Source of the DNA: Bacteroidales bacterium
Lineage (GTDB): Bacteria; Bacteroidota; Bacteroidia; Bacteroidales; UBA10428
Assembly (NCBI GenBank): GCA_016926235.1
Contig: JAFGOZ010000716.1
Location: 1-64,000, forward strand
Direction of reading: 5' to 3'
Length of the DNA: 64,000 bases
Made by a program: the position numbers and the translations under genes. This document shows positions 55,915 to 64,000 of the stretch, one piece after another; the stretch's first letter is position 1; every line of letters begins with the position of its first letter. Below the pieces are notes generated by a model that was given only the letters and a program-made list of their open reading frames with translations, ran no database searches and was not told where the DNA came from.

Positions 55915-58758
55915 ATGATAATAAGAAGGATTTGTTTATGCATTGCATTTGCGACACTGCTTTTTGGTAAGACGATATTGAATGCCCAAACCCCTGTATT
56001 AAAAGTTGATCTTAATATAGGTACCAGGCAGGAAGCAGAGGTGAATGAGCCGGGTTATACTCCATGGCCTATCAATGGTGGTTTCGATTCATTGACCATA
56101 GAGGGTGTTAAGATAGCATTCAAGAATGGTTATGTGGGTTACGGCTGGTATAAAGCGGGTGTGCAGGCACCTTATTATGCAAGGGTTGCCAATGATGGAA
56201 TAACTACCAGTAACGTAGAAATGCACATCACGGGTTTGCAAAACGGTAAACACAGCCTGGTTACATTTCATAACACATTTGATAACCCGGAAACGAATAC
56301 CTTTAGTCCGATGGATGTTTATATAAATGATTCATTAGTGATAGATGACTTGGAGCTGACAAACAGGGTGTTATCTAATGATGCTGCTACAACAGTTTTC
56401 CTTGAATTTGAGGTAAAAAATAATGAACCTGTTGTTGTACGTTTTCAATCAGATCCACCAAATGAGACAGCCTCTACAATAATTACTATATGCGGATTTC
56501 GTTTAAACTCATCGGATCCAAATAAGATGATTAAGTATGCTTATCCTTCTGATTTGGATGAACATGTGGATATTGATAATGATACCTTACGCTTTTACTG
56601 GACACCGCCTTTCAATACTGTTGCGCAAGACGTTTATTTTGGAGAAAACAGAGAGGATGTTCTGCTGGCAGATACTAATTCTCCCTCATTTATAGGAAAC
56701 CTGCCAGATACCTTTTTTACGAGAAACGGATTCTACTCAATGAATTCATACTATTGGCGGGTTGATCCGATAAATTCAAGTGGGGAGAAAACAAAAGGGG
56801 ATGTATATTATTTTAAAAAAAGGATACCGGCATTTCCTGAAGCTGATGGATATGGAAAATATGCATTGGGAGGCAGAGCAGGCAAAGTGGTTTATGTAAC
56901 AAATTTAAATGACAATGGACCGGGAAGTTTTAGAGATGCAGTTGAAAATGATAGTGGACCACGTACCATACTCTTTGCTGTATCTGGTTTAATAACCTTA
57001 AATTCACGTCTGGTTATCCGCGATGATTATCTAACAGTTGCAGGTCAAACAGCACCTGGTAAAGGCATTTGTTTTCGATGGGCTCCGATAGGTGTAACCG
57101 GAGATAATCTTATAGTTCAAAATTTAAGGGTTCGGTTAGGTATTGGAGTTACATATGATGGTATGGGGCTTACAGGAGCAGAATTCAGTATTATTGACCA
57201 CTGTTCTATAAGCTGGACTATAGACGAGGCATTTAGTTCCCGTGGCGCTAAAAACATAACTTTACAAAGGACGTTAATTTCGGAAGCTTTAAATGCTGCA
57301 GGTCATTCAAATTATCCTCCAGGTGCAGAACATGGATACGCCGGAAGTATTGGAGGTGATATTGGGAGTTTTCATCACAATCTGTTAGCGCATTGTAATG
57401 GCCGTAATTGGAGTTTGGCGGGAGGTTTGGACGGGGATGGAGACTATGCCGGCAGATTGGATATTTTTAATATGTTGGTATATAATTGGGGAAGTCGTGC
57501 TACGGATGGTGGAGCCCACGAGGTGAATTTTGTGAATAATTATTATAAAAAGGGTGATGCTACCTTACAAAACACAATACTAAGAGCACAACTTGAAGGA
57601 GTTGGAGGTGGTACACAAAGCTATTATTTCAATGGTAATGTTGTGGAAAATAAGGATGGTACTTTTGCATGTGATGGAACAGACAACACTTGCTCACGTA
57701 CATATGAACTATCCAATGGGCAGATACTTGACTGGGAAGTATTTGTTGATGAACCATTCTTTCCATCTGAAGCAACGATTGATGATGCCTATTATGCTTA
57801 TAAAAAAGTGCTGTCAGATGTGGGAAGTGTACAGCCAGCTTTTGATGATCATGATATCCGTATTATCGATGAAACTTTAAATGGTAAATATTCTTTAACC
57901 GGTAGTGTTACAGGTAAAAAAGGGTTTCCTGATCATGAAAAAGATGCCGGGTACTGGGAAGTATACCCGGGATATCTGAGAGATGTCAACTGGGATACAG
58001 ACCTTGATGGCCTGCCAAATTGGTGGGAGGTTGCACATGGTTTGGACACAAATTCAGCATCTGATGATTTTTCTGAAACCAATGCGGACCTTGATCTCAA
58101 TGGATATACCAATCTTGAAGAGTATTTACAATGGATGGACAGGCCACATTATTTTTTAAACAATACAGATAACATTACATTTGATTTATCTGATTATACC
58201 AGGGGATTTACCAATTCTCCGGTATTCGAAATTACCAACATCCTAAATGGCGATGCAATCCTTGAATCCGGAACCTCTTTGGTAACCTTCACACCTTCTG
58301 TAAATGGTCTGGGTGAACTGGAATTTAATGTAGTTGATGAAGATGCTTCTTCAATGACACGGAAAATTGGTTTTTATAAAGGGCAAATACTTGGTGATTC
58401 GATGTTTACCTATACGTATTTGCTTGACCGTGCTGGTACTATGATGGTTACAGTTGATTCTGTTAATACTGTCACCCCGGTAACCAATATTGCATTTATG
58501 CCGGCAGATGATATAATCCATATTTATCCCAATCCAGCATATGATATACTGAATATCTCTTTAAAATCTTATGAAAAATCCAGTATTGAATATAATATTA
58601 TGGATATGACCGGAAGGTATGTATATAACGGACAGACCCCGATTTTCTCATCTGATAATCAAATGCAAATCAATGTTTCAGGGCTTCCTGCAGGATTATA
58701 TTTATTGAATATTTATAATTCTGAATTTCGAAAAACGATCCGGTTTATTAAGGAATAA
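55915..58758 (+). CDS. Secreted divergent pectate-lyase-like protein (PL1_2-type) with T9SS tail
   Basis: Extracellular protein of 947 residues. After the signal peptide (to about 24) a malectin-like beta-sandwich (about 28-200, TPWPINGGFDSLTIEGVKI) and an Fn3-like domain (about 210-300) precede the beta-helix (about 303-700). The helix starts IPAFPEADGYGKYALGGRAG and contains AGQTAPGKGI and ISWTIDEAFSSRGAKN. Where its relatives have SRNPRxAS this protein has GRNWSLAG: R497 is kept, but Pro and the second Arg are lost, so it may have a different cleavage preference. A calcium-binding DTDLDGLPNWWEVAHGLD follows at about 697. A beta-sandwich and a T9SS tail beginning YPNPAYD (about 869) complete it. 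It is the last gene of the pectin island. Confidence 0.84.
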   Translation: MIIRRICLCIAFATLLFGKTILNAQTPVLKVDLNIGTRQEAEVNEPGYTPWPINGGFDSLTIEGVKIAFKNGYVGYGWYKAGVQAPYYARVANDGITTSNVEMHITGLQNGKHSLVTFHNTFDNPETNTFSPMDVYINDSLVIDDLELTNRVLSNDAATTVFLEFEVKNNEPVVVRFQSDPPNETASTIITICGFRLNSSDPNKMIKYAYPSDLDEHVDIDNDTLRFYWTPPFNTVAQDVYFGENREDVLLADTNSPSFIGNLPDTFFTRNGFYSMNSYYWRVDPINSSGEKTKGDVYYFKKRIPAFPEADGYGKYALGGRAGKVVYVTNLNDNGPGSFRDAVENDSGPRTILFAVSGLITLNSRLVIRDDYLTVAGQTAPGKGICFRWAPIGVTGDNLIVQNLRVRLGIGVTYDGMGLTGAEFSIIDHCSISWTIDEAFSSRGAKNITLQRTLISEALNAAGHSNYPPGAEHGYAGSIGGDIGSFHHNLLAHCNGRNWSLAGGLDGDGDYAGRLDIFNMLVYNWGSRATDGGAHEVNFVNNYYKKGDATLQNTILRAQLEGVGGGTQSYYFNGNVVENKDGTFACDGTDNTCSRTYELSNGQILDWEVFVDEPFFPSEATIDDAYYAYKKVLSDVGSVQPAFDDHDIRIIDETLNGKYSLTGSVTGKKGFPDHEKDAGYWEVYPGYLRDVNWDTDLDGLPNWWEVAHGLDTNSASDDFSETNADLDLNGYTNLEEYLQWMDRPHYFLNNTDNITFDLSDYTRGFTNSPVFEITNILNGDAILESGTSLVTFTPSVNGLGELEFNVVDEDASSMTRKIGFYKGQILGDSMFTYTYLLDRAGTMMVTVDSVNTVTPVTNIAFMPADDIIHIYPNPAYDILNISLKSYEKSSIEYNIMDMTGRYVYNGQTPIFSSDNQMQINVSGLPAGLYLLNIYNSEFRKTIRFIKE

Positions 58759-58896
58759 TAACTTAAAGATAATTCTAGTTGATATTAGGTCAATATCAAA
58801 GATATTTGAAAGTGTATTCAAGCTACCTTTGTTCCTAATTGTATCGAAAGCAATATCCTGGTTTAAACCTTGTGATTTTTAAGTACGATAATTTTT

Positions 58897-58904
58897 TATT
58901 TTTG
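58897..58904 (+). promoter_or_regulatory. Candidate -7 box for the ceramidase-like gene
   Basis: TATTTTTG matches TAnnTTTG and lies 22 bases before ATG 58926. It falls inside a longer open frame beginning with TTG at 58839, which supports the shorter start. Confidence 0.4.
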
Positions 58905-58925
58905 TATCTGCAAAAATCAATATCT

Positions 58926-59582
58926 ATGAAACCTGTCTATTGCGAACAACCAACTTTTTCAGGCTTTTTTGAACCGGTCAATACACTTACAAACCTTATT
59001 TTCATCATTGCAGCCATCTATTTATTCATTTCTTTAAAACGAAGAAACCAACTTGACTCTAAAGCCATTTATTTAACCATTGTGTTGATATGTATAGGAT
59101 TGGGAAGTGCTTCGTGGCATGTTTACAGATCAACTTTAACCTTTATATGTGATTCTTTACCTATTGCTATTTTCGTAGCTTCGTTTCTCTGGTTTTATCT
59201 GGCATTGACGGTAAAGAAAATAATATACCGAATCCTGTTTTTTATAGGATTTTTCTTATTTATCGTTGGATTATCCATACTTTTCAAACAATACGATAAT
59301 TCAGACGCAATAGGGAATGGGGGATTGAAATATCTGGCTGCCATAGGCTATTTTGGATTGCTTCAAGTTTATAATATGTATCATAAAAGAGAATTGATTG
59401 CAAAATCGTTACTGACTGTATTACTTTTTGTTATTTCTTTCATTTTCAGGCAGACTGATCTGGTATTTTGTGATAAAATTGTATTTGGGACCCATTTTTT
59501 ATGGCATATTTTCATTGCTGTAGTGTTGTATATGTTTGTCAGGTTATTATACCCCGGCAAACTAAAGGAGATTGTTGTCTGA
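58926..59582 (+). CDS. Ceramidase-like (CREST superfamily) membrane protein
   Basis: Integral membrane protein of 218 residues with about seven hydrophobic spans. It shows the spaced polar residues of the alkaline ceramidase/CREST superfamily: YCEQPTF and EPVNTLTNLIF near the N-terminus, GSASWHVYRS, CDSLPIAIF and the C-terminal THFLWHIFIAVV. These would coordinate a zinc ion within the membrane and hydrolyse an amide bond, in eukaryotic members that of ceramide. Bacteroidota make sphingolipids, so a lipid substrate is plausible; the real substrate of bacterial members is largely unproven. ATG 58926 is preferred because it gives the family N-terminus MKPVYCE and has a promoter-like box just upstream. 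Not related to the pectin island. Confidence 0.75.
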   Translation: MKPVYCEQPTFSGFFEPVNTLTNLIFIIAAIYLFISLKRRNQLDSKAIYLTIVLICIGLGSASWHVYRSTLTFICDSLPIAIFVASFLWFYLALTVKKIIYRILFFIGFFLFIVGLSILFKQYDNSDAIGNGGLKYLAAIGYFGLLQVYNMYHKRELIAKSLLTVLLFVISFIFRQTDLVFCDKIVFGTHFLWHIFIAVVLYMFVRLLYPGKLKEIVV

Positions 59583-59617
59583 AATTTTTTGTATTTTAGT
59601 AGTAATAAGAAAAACAT

Positions 59618-61150
59618 ATGAAACAGTTAACCATTCTTTTATTTGCAGCAGTATTTTATCATCATGTTGATGCACAGGTATTTGTAGATAAATTTGATAA
59701 ACCTGATACAAGCAGGCATTTTTATTGTGGAAATAGTATAATTGAAAAGCCTGAGAAATTCTATGAAATCGGGAATGGCAAAATGTCGGTTAATAACAAG
59801 GATAAAGCAAAAACGATGTACATCCTTTACAACAATGCTATTGATCCGGATTCTATTATTGAAATATATACACAGATTGAACTATTAAAAGGTAGCGGAT
59901 CCATAGGCATTTACACAGGATTACGCTGTTATAATTTTGTAATACATCCATATGGAAAATGGGAGAATCCTGATTGTTTCAGGGGACATTTTTATAATAA
60001 AGTAGATGATATCCCTGAAAATGAACTGGACACAAAAAACTCACGTTTTTTTGATATTTATGTCAGTATTAGAAAATTCAGCGCAACCGAAAATGAGATA
60101 GAGATCAGGGTTAATGGGAAAGATTTGGGTTATGGAATATTTGAAAAGATGGATAAAAACATTGAACAGGGCTTTATTATCCCTCCTTCAACAGAGGCTG
60201 TAATCCATTCATTTAAGCTGGATGCGTTCTTTATGAACCAATATAATCCTGATGACCTGGTCACAAAGGGCATCATGTTGGTTGGCCTAAAAAAATTTAA
60301 CGATGCCAGAGAAGTATTTGAAAAATCCCTGAAGCTGAAGCCTGAAAATGGACTTGCCTGGCATTGTCTGGCCGAATGTTTGTTAAGACTCAACGAGTTT
60401 GAGCATGTTTGTGAGTACTATGATAATGCTATAAAGTGTAATTTTTCAATTTCAATTGAAAGGAAAGAAATCGTTTGTAATGAGATGGAATATTTCAGTA
60501 CCGGATACAAACTTTTAAAACAAAGCTCATATAATGAAGCCTTAAAGGAGTTCAATAAAGCACAAACGGCAAATCCTGATTTTGGTAAAATTTACGTTTA
60601 CAGGAGTATTTGTTATATGTATCTCGACGAAAATGAAAAAGCCTTACAAGACATGGATAAAGCTATGAAGTATGAGGAAAATAAGTATTTTATGGATACC
60701 CTCTATTTTGTCAGAAGCCTGGTAAATACCAATCGAAATTACATTCTGGCTGCAATAGATGACCTGACAAAATGTACGGAGCTAAATCCGGAATACGGCC
60801 TGGCCTACAGAAACAGGGGAATACTTTATATAAAGGAAAAGGAATTTAATAAAGCATATGAAGATTTAAATCGCTATTTATCCGATTATGATAAAAAAGA
60901 TGAGTTTGCCAACTATGGGATGGGTCGCGTTAAGTATGCGAAAGGAGACTATCATGATGCTGTTCTGTATTTTAATACCGGATTACAGCCACAGCCAGCG
61001 TACCAAAAAGATTATTACTATTATCGTGGGCAAGCCTACCTGTATCAATATAAATATGAGCAGGGTTGCAATGATATCAGGAAGGCAAAAGACATGGGAC
61101 ATGAGGGTGCGATAATCGTTTTTAAAGATAAGTGTATGGAATATAGGTAA
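59618..61150 (+). CDS. Exported TPR-repeat protein with N-terminal ConA-like domain
   Basis: Signal peptide (1-20, ending VDAQ), then a beta-rich domain (about 21-205, IEIYTQIELLKGSGSIGIYT and EIEIRVNGKDLGYGIFEKM). This looks like a laminin-G/concanavalin fold as in DUF1080-type proteins. From about 210 to the end the chain consists of tetratricopeptide repeats, roughly seven, with typical A/Y-Y-x-x-G-x-A spacing (NDAREVFEKSLKLKPENGLA, YNEALKEFNKAQTANPDFGK, AYRNRGILYIKEKEFNKAYE). Such repeats mediate protein-protein contact. Periplasmic or outer-membrane location expected. No enzyme motif. It lies 35 bases after the ceramidase-like gene and converges on mnmE. Confidence 0.8.
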   Translation: MKQLTILLFAAVFYHHVDAQVFVDKFDKPDTSRHFYCGNSIIEKPEKFYEIGNGKMSVNNKDKAKTMYILYNNAIDPDSIIEIYTQIELLKGSGSIGIYTGLRCYNFVIHPYGKWENPDCFRGHFYNKVDDIPENELDTKNSRFFDIYVSIRKFSATENEIEIRVNGKDLGYGIFEKMDKNIEQGFIIPPSTEAVIHSFKLDAFFMNQYNPDDLVTKGIMLVGLKKFNDAREVFEKSLKLKPENGLAWHCLAECLLRLNEFEHVCEYYDNAIKCNFSISIERKEIVCNEMEYFSTGYKLLKQSSYNEALKEFNKAQTANPDFGKIYVYRSICYMYLDENEKALQDMDKAMKYEENKYFMDTLYFVRSLVNTNRNYILAAIDDLTKCTELNPEYGLAYRNRGILYIKEKEFNKAYEDLNRYLSDYDKKDEFANYGMGRVKYAKGDYHDAVLYFNTGLQPQPAYQKDYYYYRGQAYLYQYKYEQGCNDIRKAKDMGHEGAIIVFKDKCMEYR

Positions 61151-61210
61151 ATAAAGCTATAATATTTTCAAATAATTATTCATTGAGCATTTATAAGTAC
61201 AACATTTAAT

Positions 61211-62599
61211 TTACTTTCCGATACAGAATTTCGCAAAAATGTTTCCCAATACCTCGTCAGTAGTGATTTCTCCGGTAATTTCACCCAGAAAATGGAGGGT
61301 CTGGCGAATATCCATAGCAATAAAGTCGGAGGATATGCCGGAATCCATTCCTATTAAAGCCCTTTTTATTGCTTCTGAGGCATTTTTAAGTGCTTCATAA
61401 TGACGAACATTGGTTATTACTACATCGTTGTCCTCAATGCTTTGTAAATGGGCTGATTGTAAAAGCTGGGTGATAAGTTGGTCAATATGCTGGTGCTTTT
61501 TGGCTGAAATGGACAGGATAGGATAGGAAATATCGTTTGTCAGCTGTTGAATCTTTTGGTTTATTTCTTTATCATCAAGGGTGTCGACCTTATTAAGGAT
61601 AACAATTATATCCTGATCTGCTGAAATATTTATCTGTTCAACCTGTTTCTTTATTTCTTCTATATTCTCCTTTATATCCGCAAGAATAAGTATAATGCGT
61701 GCCTGCTTAACTTTTTCAAGAGTACGTTCAATACCCATAGTTTCTATTACATCCCTTGTCTCACGTAAACCTGCTGTGTCTATAAAACGGAAAAGAATAC
61801 CGTGAAGGGAGATGGTGTCTTCAATTACATCTCTTGTAGTCCCGGGTATTTCACTAACGATGGCTTTTTCTTCGTTAAGCAGAAGATTCAGCAGCGTTGA
61901 TTTACCTACATTGGTTTTACCTACGATGGATACCGGAATACCATTTTTTATTGCATTTCCGGTGCTAAAGCTATCTACAAGTTTTTCCAGCAACAAATCA
62001 ACTTCCATAATCAATTTTCGTAATTCATTACGGTCAGCAAATTCTAAGTCTTCTTCACTGAAGTCCAGCTCTAGCTCAAGAAGGCTCGTGAAATCCAGCA
62101 ACTTGGATCGCAATATAAGTATCTGATTGGAAACACCACCCTTCATCTGGTTTATAGCCAGGCGATGGGAAGCTTCGCTGGAAGAGGCTATAAGATCAGC
62201 TACTGCTTCTGACTGTGAAAGATCCAGTTTGCCATTTACAAAAGCACGCATGGTAAATTCGCCGGACTTTGCCAATACAGCTCCCCGGTTCACGAGTAAT
62301 TGCAATAATTTTTGCTGTATATACAACGATCCATGACAGGATATCTCAATAATATCCTCTCCCGTGTAGGAGTGGGGTGCTTTGAAAAAGCTTACAAGTA
62401 CTTCATCTAAAACAATTTCACTATCCTTTATTGTACCGTAAGTAATAGTGTTAGGTTTAATATCGGTGTTATTGGAAGCAGGTGTAAATATTTGTGCAAT
62501 AACATTTAAAGCCTCCGGACCGCTAAGCCGGATAAGCGCAATGGCGCCATTACCAGCGGGGGTTGAAATGGCACATATGGTAGTTGATTGATGTTGCAT
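61211..62599 (-). CDS. mnmE: tRNA uridine-5-carboxymethylaminomethyl(34) synthesis GTPase MnmE
   Basis: Cytoplasmic GTPase that, with MnmG, modifies the wobble uridine of several tRNAs. The N-terminal tetrahydrofolate-binding domain begins TTICAISTPAGNGAIALIRLSG. A helical domain flanks the inserted G domain, which has G1 GKTNVGKST (about residue 224), G2 GTTRD, G3 DTAGLRE and G4 NKVD. The chain ends with the invariant EVLGNIFAKFCIGK, including the near-terminal Cys459 of the family. Length 462 is standard. Start ATG at 62599 fits the family N-terminus. It is convergent with the TPR gene and divergent from sucD. Confidence 0.97.
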   Translation of the reverse strand: MQHQSTTICAISTPAGNGAIALIRLSGPEALNVIAQIFTPASNNTDIKPNTITYGTIKDSEIVLDEVLVSFFKAPHSYTGEDIIEISCHGSLYIQQKLLQLLVNRGAVLAKSGEFTMRAFVNGKLDLSQSEAVADLIASSSEASHRLAINQMKGGVSNQILILRSKLLDFTSLLELELDFSEEDLEFADRNELRKLIMEVDLLLEKLVDSFSTGNAIKNGIPVSIVGKTNVGKSTLLNLLLNEEKAIVSEIPGTTRDVIEDTISLHGILFRFIDTAGLRETRDVIETMGIERTLEKVKQARIILILADIKENIEEIKKQVEQINISADQDIIVILNKVDTLDDKEINQKIQQLTNDISYPILSISAKKHQHIDQLITQLLQSAHLQSIEDNDVVITNVRHYEALKNASEAIKRALIGMDSGISSDFIAMDIRQTLHFLGEITGEITTDEVLGNIFAKFCIGK

Positions 62600-62782
62600 G
62601 GTGCAAATATAGAGATTTTGAACATATTTCTTATTTCTTTATAATCAAAGAGACAGAACACTAATAGCCAATAGCTAAAAGCTAATGTCTGTTATAATCC
62701 AATAATTTCAAAAAAAACAAAACAAAATATCCCCAAAAGAGTTATTTTTATAAATCAAACAGAAAACAAAAAATCCTTATAA

Positions 62783-63655
62783 ATGAGCGTATTGGTAAAT
62801 AAAGACTCGAAAGTGCTGATTCAGGGATTTACCGGAAGCGAAGGTACCTTTCATGCAAGTCAAATGATAGAATACGGAACAAAGGTTGTTGGCGGTGTTA
62901 CACCTGGCAAAGGAGGGCAGGAACATCTTGGTCTTCCTGTGTTTAACACGGTTACTAAAGCCGTTAAAGTCACTGGCGCAGATGTGTCTGTTATTTTTGT
63001 GCCACCTGCCTTCGCAGCTGATGCAATACTCGAAGCTGCTGAGGCCGGAATAAAAGTGATCGTTGCCATTACCGAAGGTATTCCAATAAATGATATGATT
63101 TACGTAAAAGCATATATTGATAAAACAGGGGCAAGGTTGATAGGTCCTAATTGTCCTGGTATTATAACTCCGGATGAAGCCAAGATAGGCATTATGCCTG
63201 GCTTTATCCATAAAAAGGGTTCTATAGGAATAGTGTCTCGTTCAGGCACCTTGACATATGAAGCTGTTGATCAGATTACCAAAATTGGCCTGGGGCAATC
63301 TACCTGCATTGGTATTGGTGGAGATCCAATTATTGGTACAAGCATACTGGATGCTGTAAAGCTTTTTATGGCAGATAAAGAAACTGAAGGTATTATTATG
63401 ATCGGTGAAATTGGAGGGGGCATGGAAAGTGAAGCTGCCCGTTGGATTAGAGAGAATGGCACCAAGCCTGTAGTAGGCTTCATTGCGGGCAAAACAGCTC
63501 CCAAGGGTCGTCGTATGGGGCATGCAGGAGCTATTATTGGAGGCAAGGATGATACAGCAGCTGCCAAAATGAAGGTCATGCGCGAGTGTGGCATTCATGT
63601 AGTAGATTCACCTGCTGATATCGGAACTGCAATGAAGAAATTAATTGGGAATTAG
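62783..63655 (+). CDS. sucD: Succinate--CoA ligase, alpha subunit
   Basis: Alpha subunit of succinyl-CoA synthetase, which in the TCA cycle couples succinyl-CoA to nucleoside triphosphate formation. CoA-binding Rossmann domain at residues about 6-100 ([30 protein letters not shown]), a [13 protein letters not shown] loop, and the ligase domain with the phosphohistidine loop [12 protein letters not shown] containing His247. Length 290 is standard for SucD. No sucC gene is adjacent within the window; in Bacteroidota the beta subunit gene may lie elsewhere. Confidence 0.97.
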   Translation: MSVLVNKDSKVLIQGFTGSEGTFHASQMIEYGTKVVGGVTPGKGGQEHLGLPVFNTVTKAVKVTGADVSVIFVPPAFAADAILEAAEAGIKVIVAITEGIPINDMIYVKAYIDKTGARLIGPNCPGIITPDEAKIGIMPGFIHKKGSIGIVSRSGTLTYEAVDQITKIGLGQSTCIGIGGDPIIGTSILDAVKLFMADKETEGIIMIGEIGGGMESEAARWIRENGTKPVVGFIAGKTAPKGRRMGHAGAIIGGKDDTAAAKMKVMRECGIHVVDSPADIGTAMKKLIGN

Positions 63656-63738
63656 CTACTAGCTATTGTTAATGTAAAATGTTTTTTTAAAAAATAAATG
63701 AGAAGGAAGCACATAATAATCTGGTTAATTATAAATTT

Positions 63739-64000
63739 ATGAAAGGTACTATACATCAGGCCATTGAATGGATAAAGAGCTCAAAACATACTACGGCTTT
63801 TACAGGTGCAGGTATTTCTGTTGAAAGCGGCATACCACCTTTTAGAGGACCGCATGGTTTATGGAATAAGTATGATCCACAATGCCTGGATTTAAACTAT
63901 TTCGACAAGCATCCTGAAAAAGCATGGCCTGTGATAAAGGAGATATTCTATGATTTCTTTGATGTAGCCCGTCCAAATAAGGCCCATGATGCACTGGCAA
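63739..64000 (+). CDS. SIR2-family NAD-dependent protein deacylase (5' part, cut by window end)
   Basis: The first 87 codons of a sirtuin are present. The NAD-binding motif [17 protein letters not shown] is complete, followed by LWNKYDP and an early part of the small domain ([28 protein letters not shown]). The ATG at 63739 is preceded by a 14-codon open frame starting 63698 whose stop overlaps it as ATGA. The catalytic His and zinc cysteines lie beyond the window. The Pro-Phe-Arg-Gly segment is typical of the class III/CobB type or related bacterial sirtuins. Confidence 0.9.
   Translation, partial: MKGTIHQAIEWIKSSKHTTAFTGAGISVESGIPPFRGPHGLWNKYDPQCLDLNYFDKHPEKAWPVIKEIFYDFFDVARPNKAHDALA

Noticed and set aside
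62777..63211. 144-codon minus-strand open frame opposite sucD
   Set aside because: Shadow of a conserved housekeeping gene; composition is atypical (Cys/Asn/His-rich).
63698..63742. 14-codon open frame overlapping the sirtuin start as ATGA
   Set aside because: Could be a coupled leader peptide, but so short and AT-rich that chance is the simpler explanation.
1..64000. Search for tRNA, rRNA, insertion sequences, integrases or phage genes
   Set aside because: None could be recognised on either strand; no direct evidence for a mobile-island boundary.

Overview
The window is AT-rich chromosomal DNA from a member of the Bacteroidota. The markers are a SusC/SusD pair, two hybrid two-component regulators (periplasmic propeller + Y_Y_Y + kinase + receiver + AraC), about ten proteins ending in a type IX secretion (T9SS) sorting domain, and promoter-like TAnnTTTG boxes with few Shine-Dalgarno sequences. 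The T9SS plus SusCD plus hybrid regulator combination fits a free-living or marine Bacteroidia such as Marinilabiliales/Prolixibacteraceae, but the genus cannot be fixed from the sequence.

From about 0.2 to 58.8 kb the window is one large pectin-degradation island. It holds nine pectate-lyase-fold (PL1-like) proteins (278, 7059, 21848, 26525, 29475, 33219, 39752, 53952, 55915), a decayed tenth copy (49194-49455), a GH105 unsaturated uronyl hydrolase (31399), a GH115 alpha-glucuronidase-like protein (46496), four DUF1593 nucleoside-hydrolase-like proteins (14121, 15916, 27994, 45027), a secreted DUF362 protein, a secreted CotH-like protein, an unassigned lipoprotein (51978), SusC/SusD (8863, 12094) and two regulators (1817-6172 minus; 35480-39601 plus).

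Layout: a lone lyase gene (278-1738) converges on regulator 1. Regulator 1 is divergent from a 26-kb run of same-strand genes (7059-32781) with short gaps: lyase, SusC, SusD, two DUF1593 proteins, a complete ribose-type ABC importer (binding protein, DUF2291, ATPase, permease), PL1-sialidase fusion, DUF362, PL1, DUF1593, PL1, GH105. The 886-bp divergent region carries two copies of a 37-bp bipartite repeat 600 bp apart, each followed at the same distance by a TTTG box; this is the best candidate operator of the locus. A PL1 gene and regulator 2 follow, then a second block (39752-58758) with a 1553-residue mosaic lyase, an orphan T9SS tail, DUF1593, GH115, the lyase pseudogene, CotH, the unknown lipoprotein and two more lyases.

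Proposed logic: T9SS-secreted lyases cut galacturonan outside the cell, SusCD imports oligomers, and GH105 and the DUF1593 proteins trim them in the periplasm. The ABC importer probably takes up a released monosaccharide. A ribose-type ABC importer with DUF2291 inside a SusCD locus, surrounded by four nucleoside-hydrolase-like proteins, is the most unusual feature. It suggests a furanoside-release-and-import branch (for example apiose or arabinofuranose), which is inference only.

From 58.9 kb to the end the content is ordinary: a ceramidase-like membrane protein, a TPR protein, mnmE (minus), sucD and the start of a SIR2 deacylase. I saw no tRNA, rRNA, CRISPR array, insertion sequence or phage gene.
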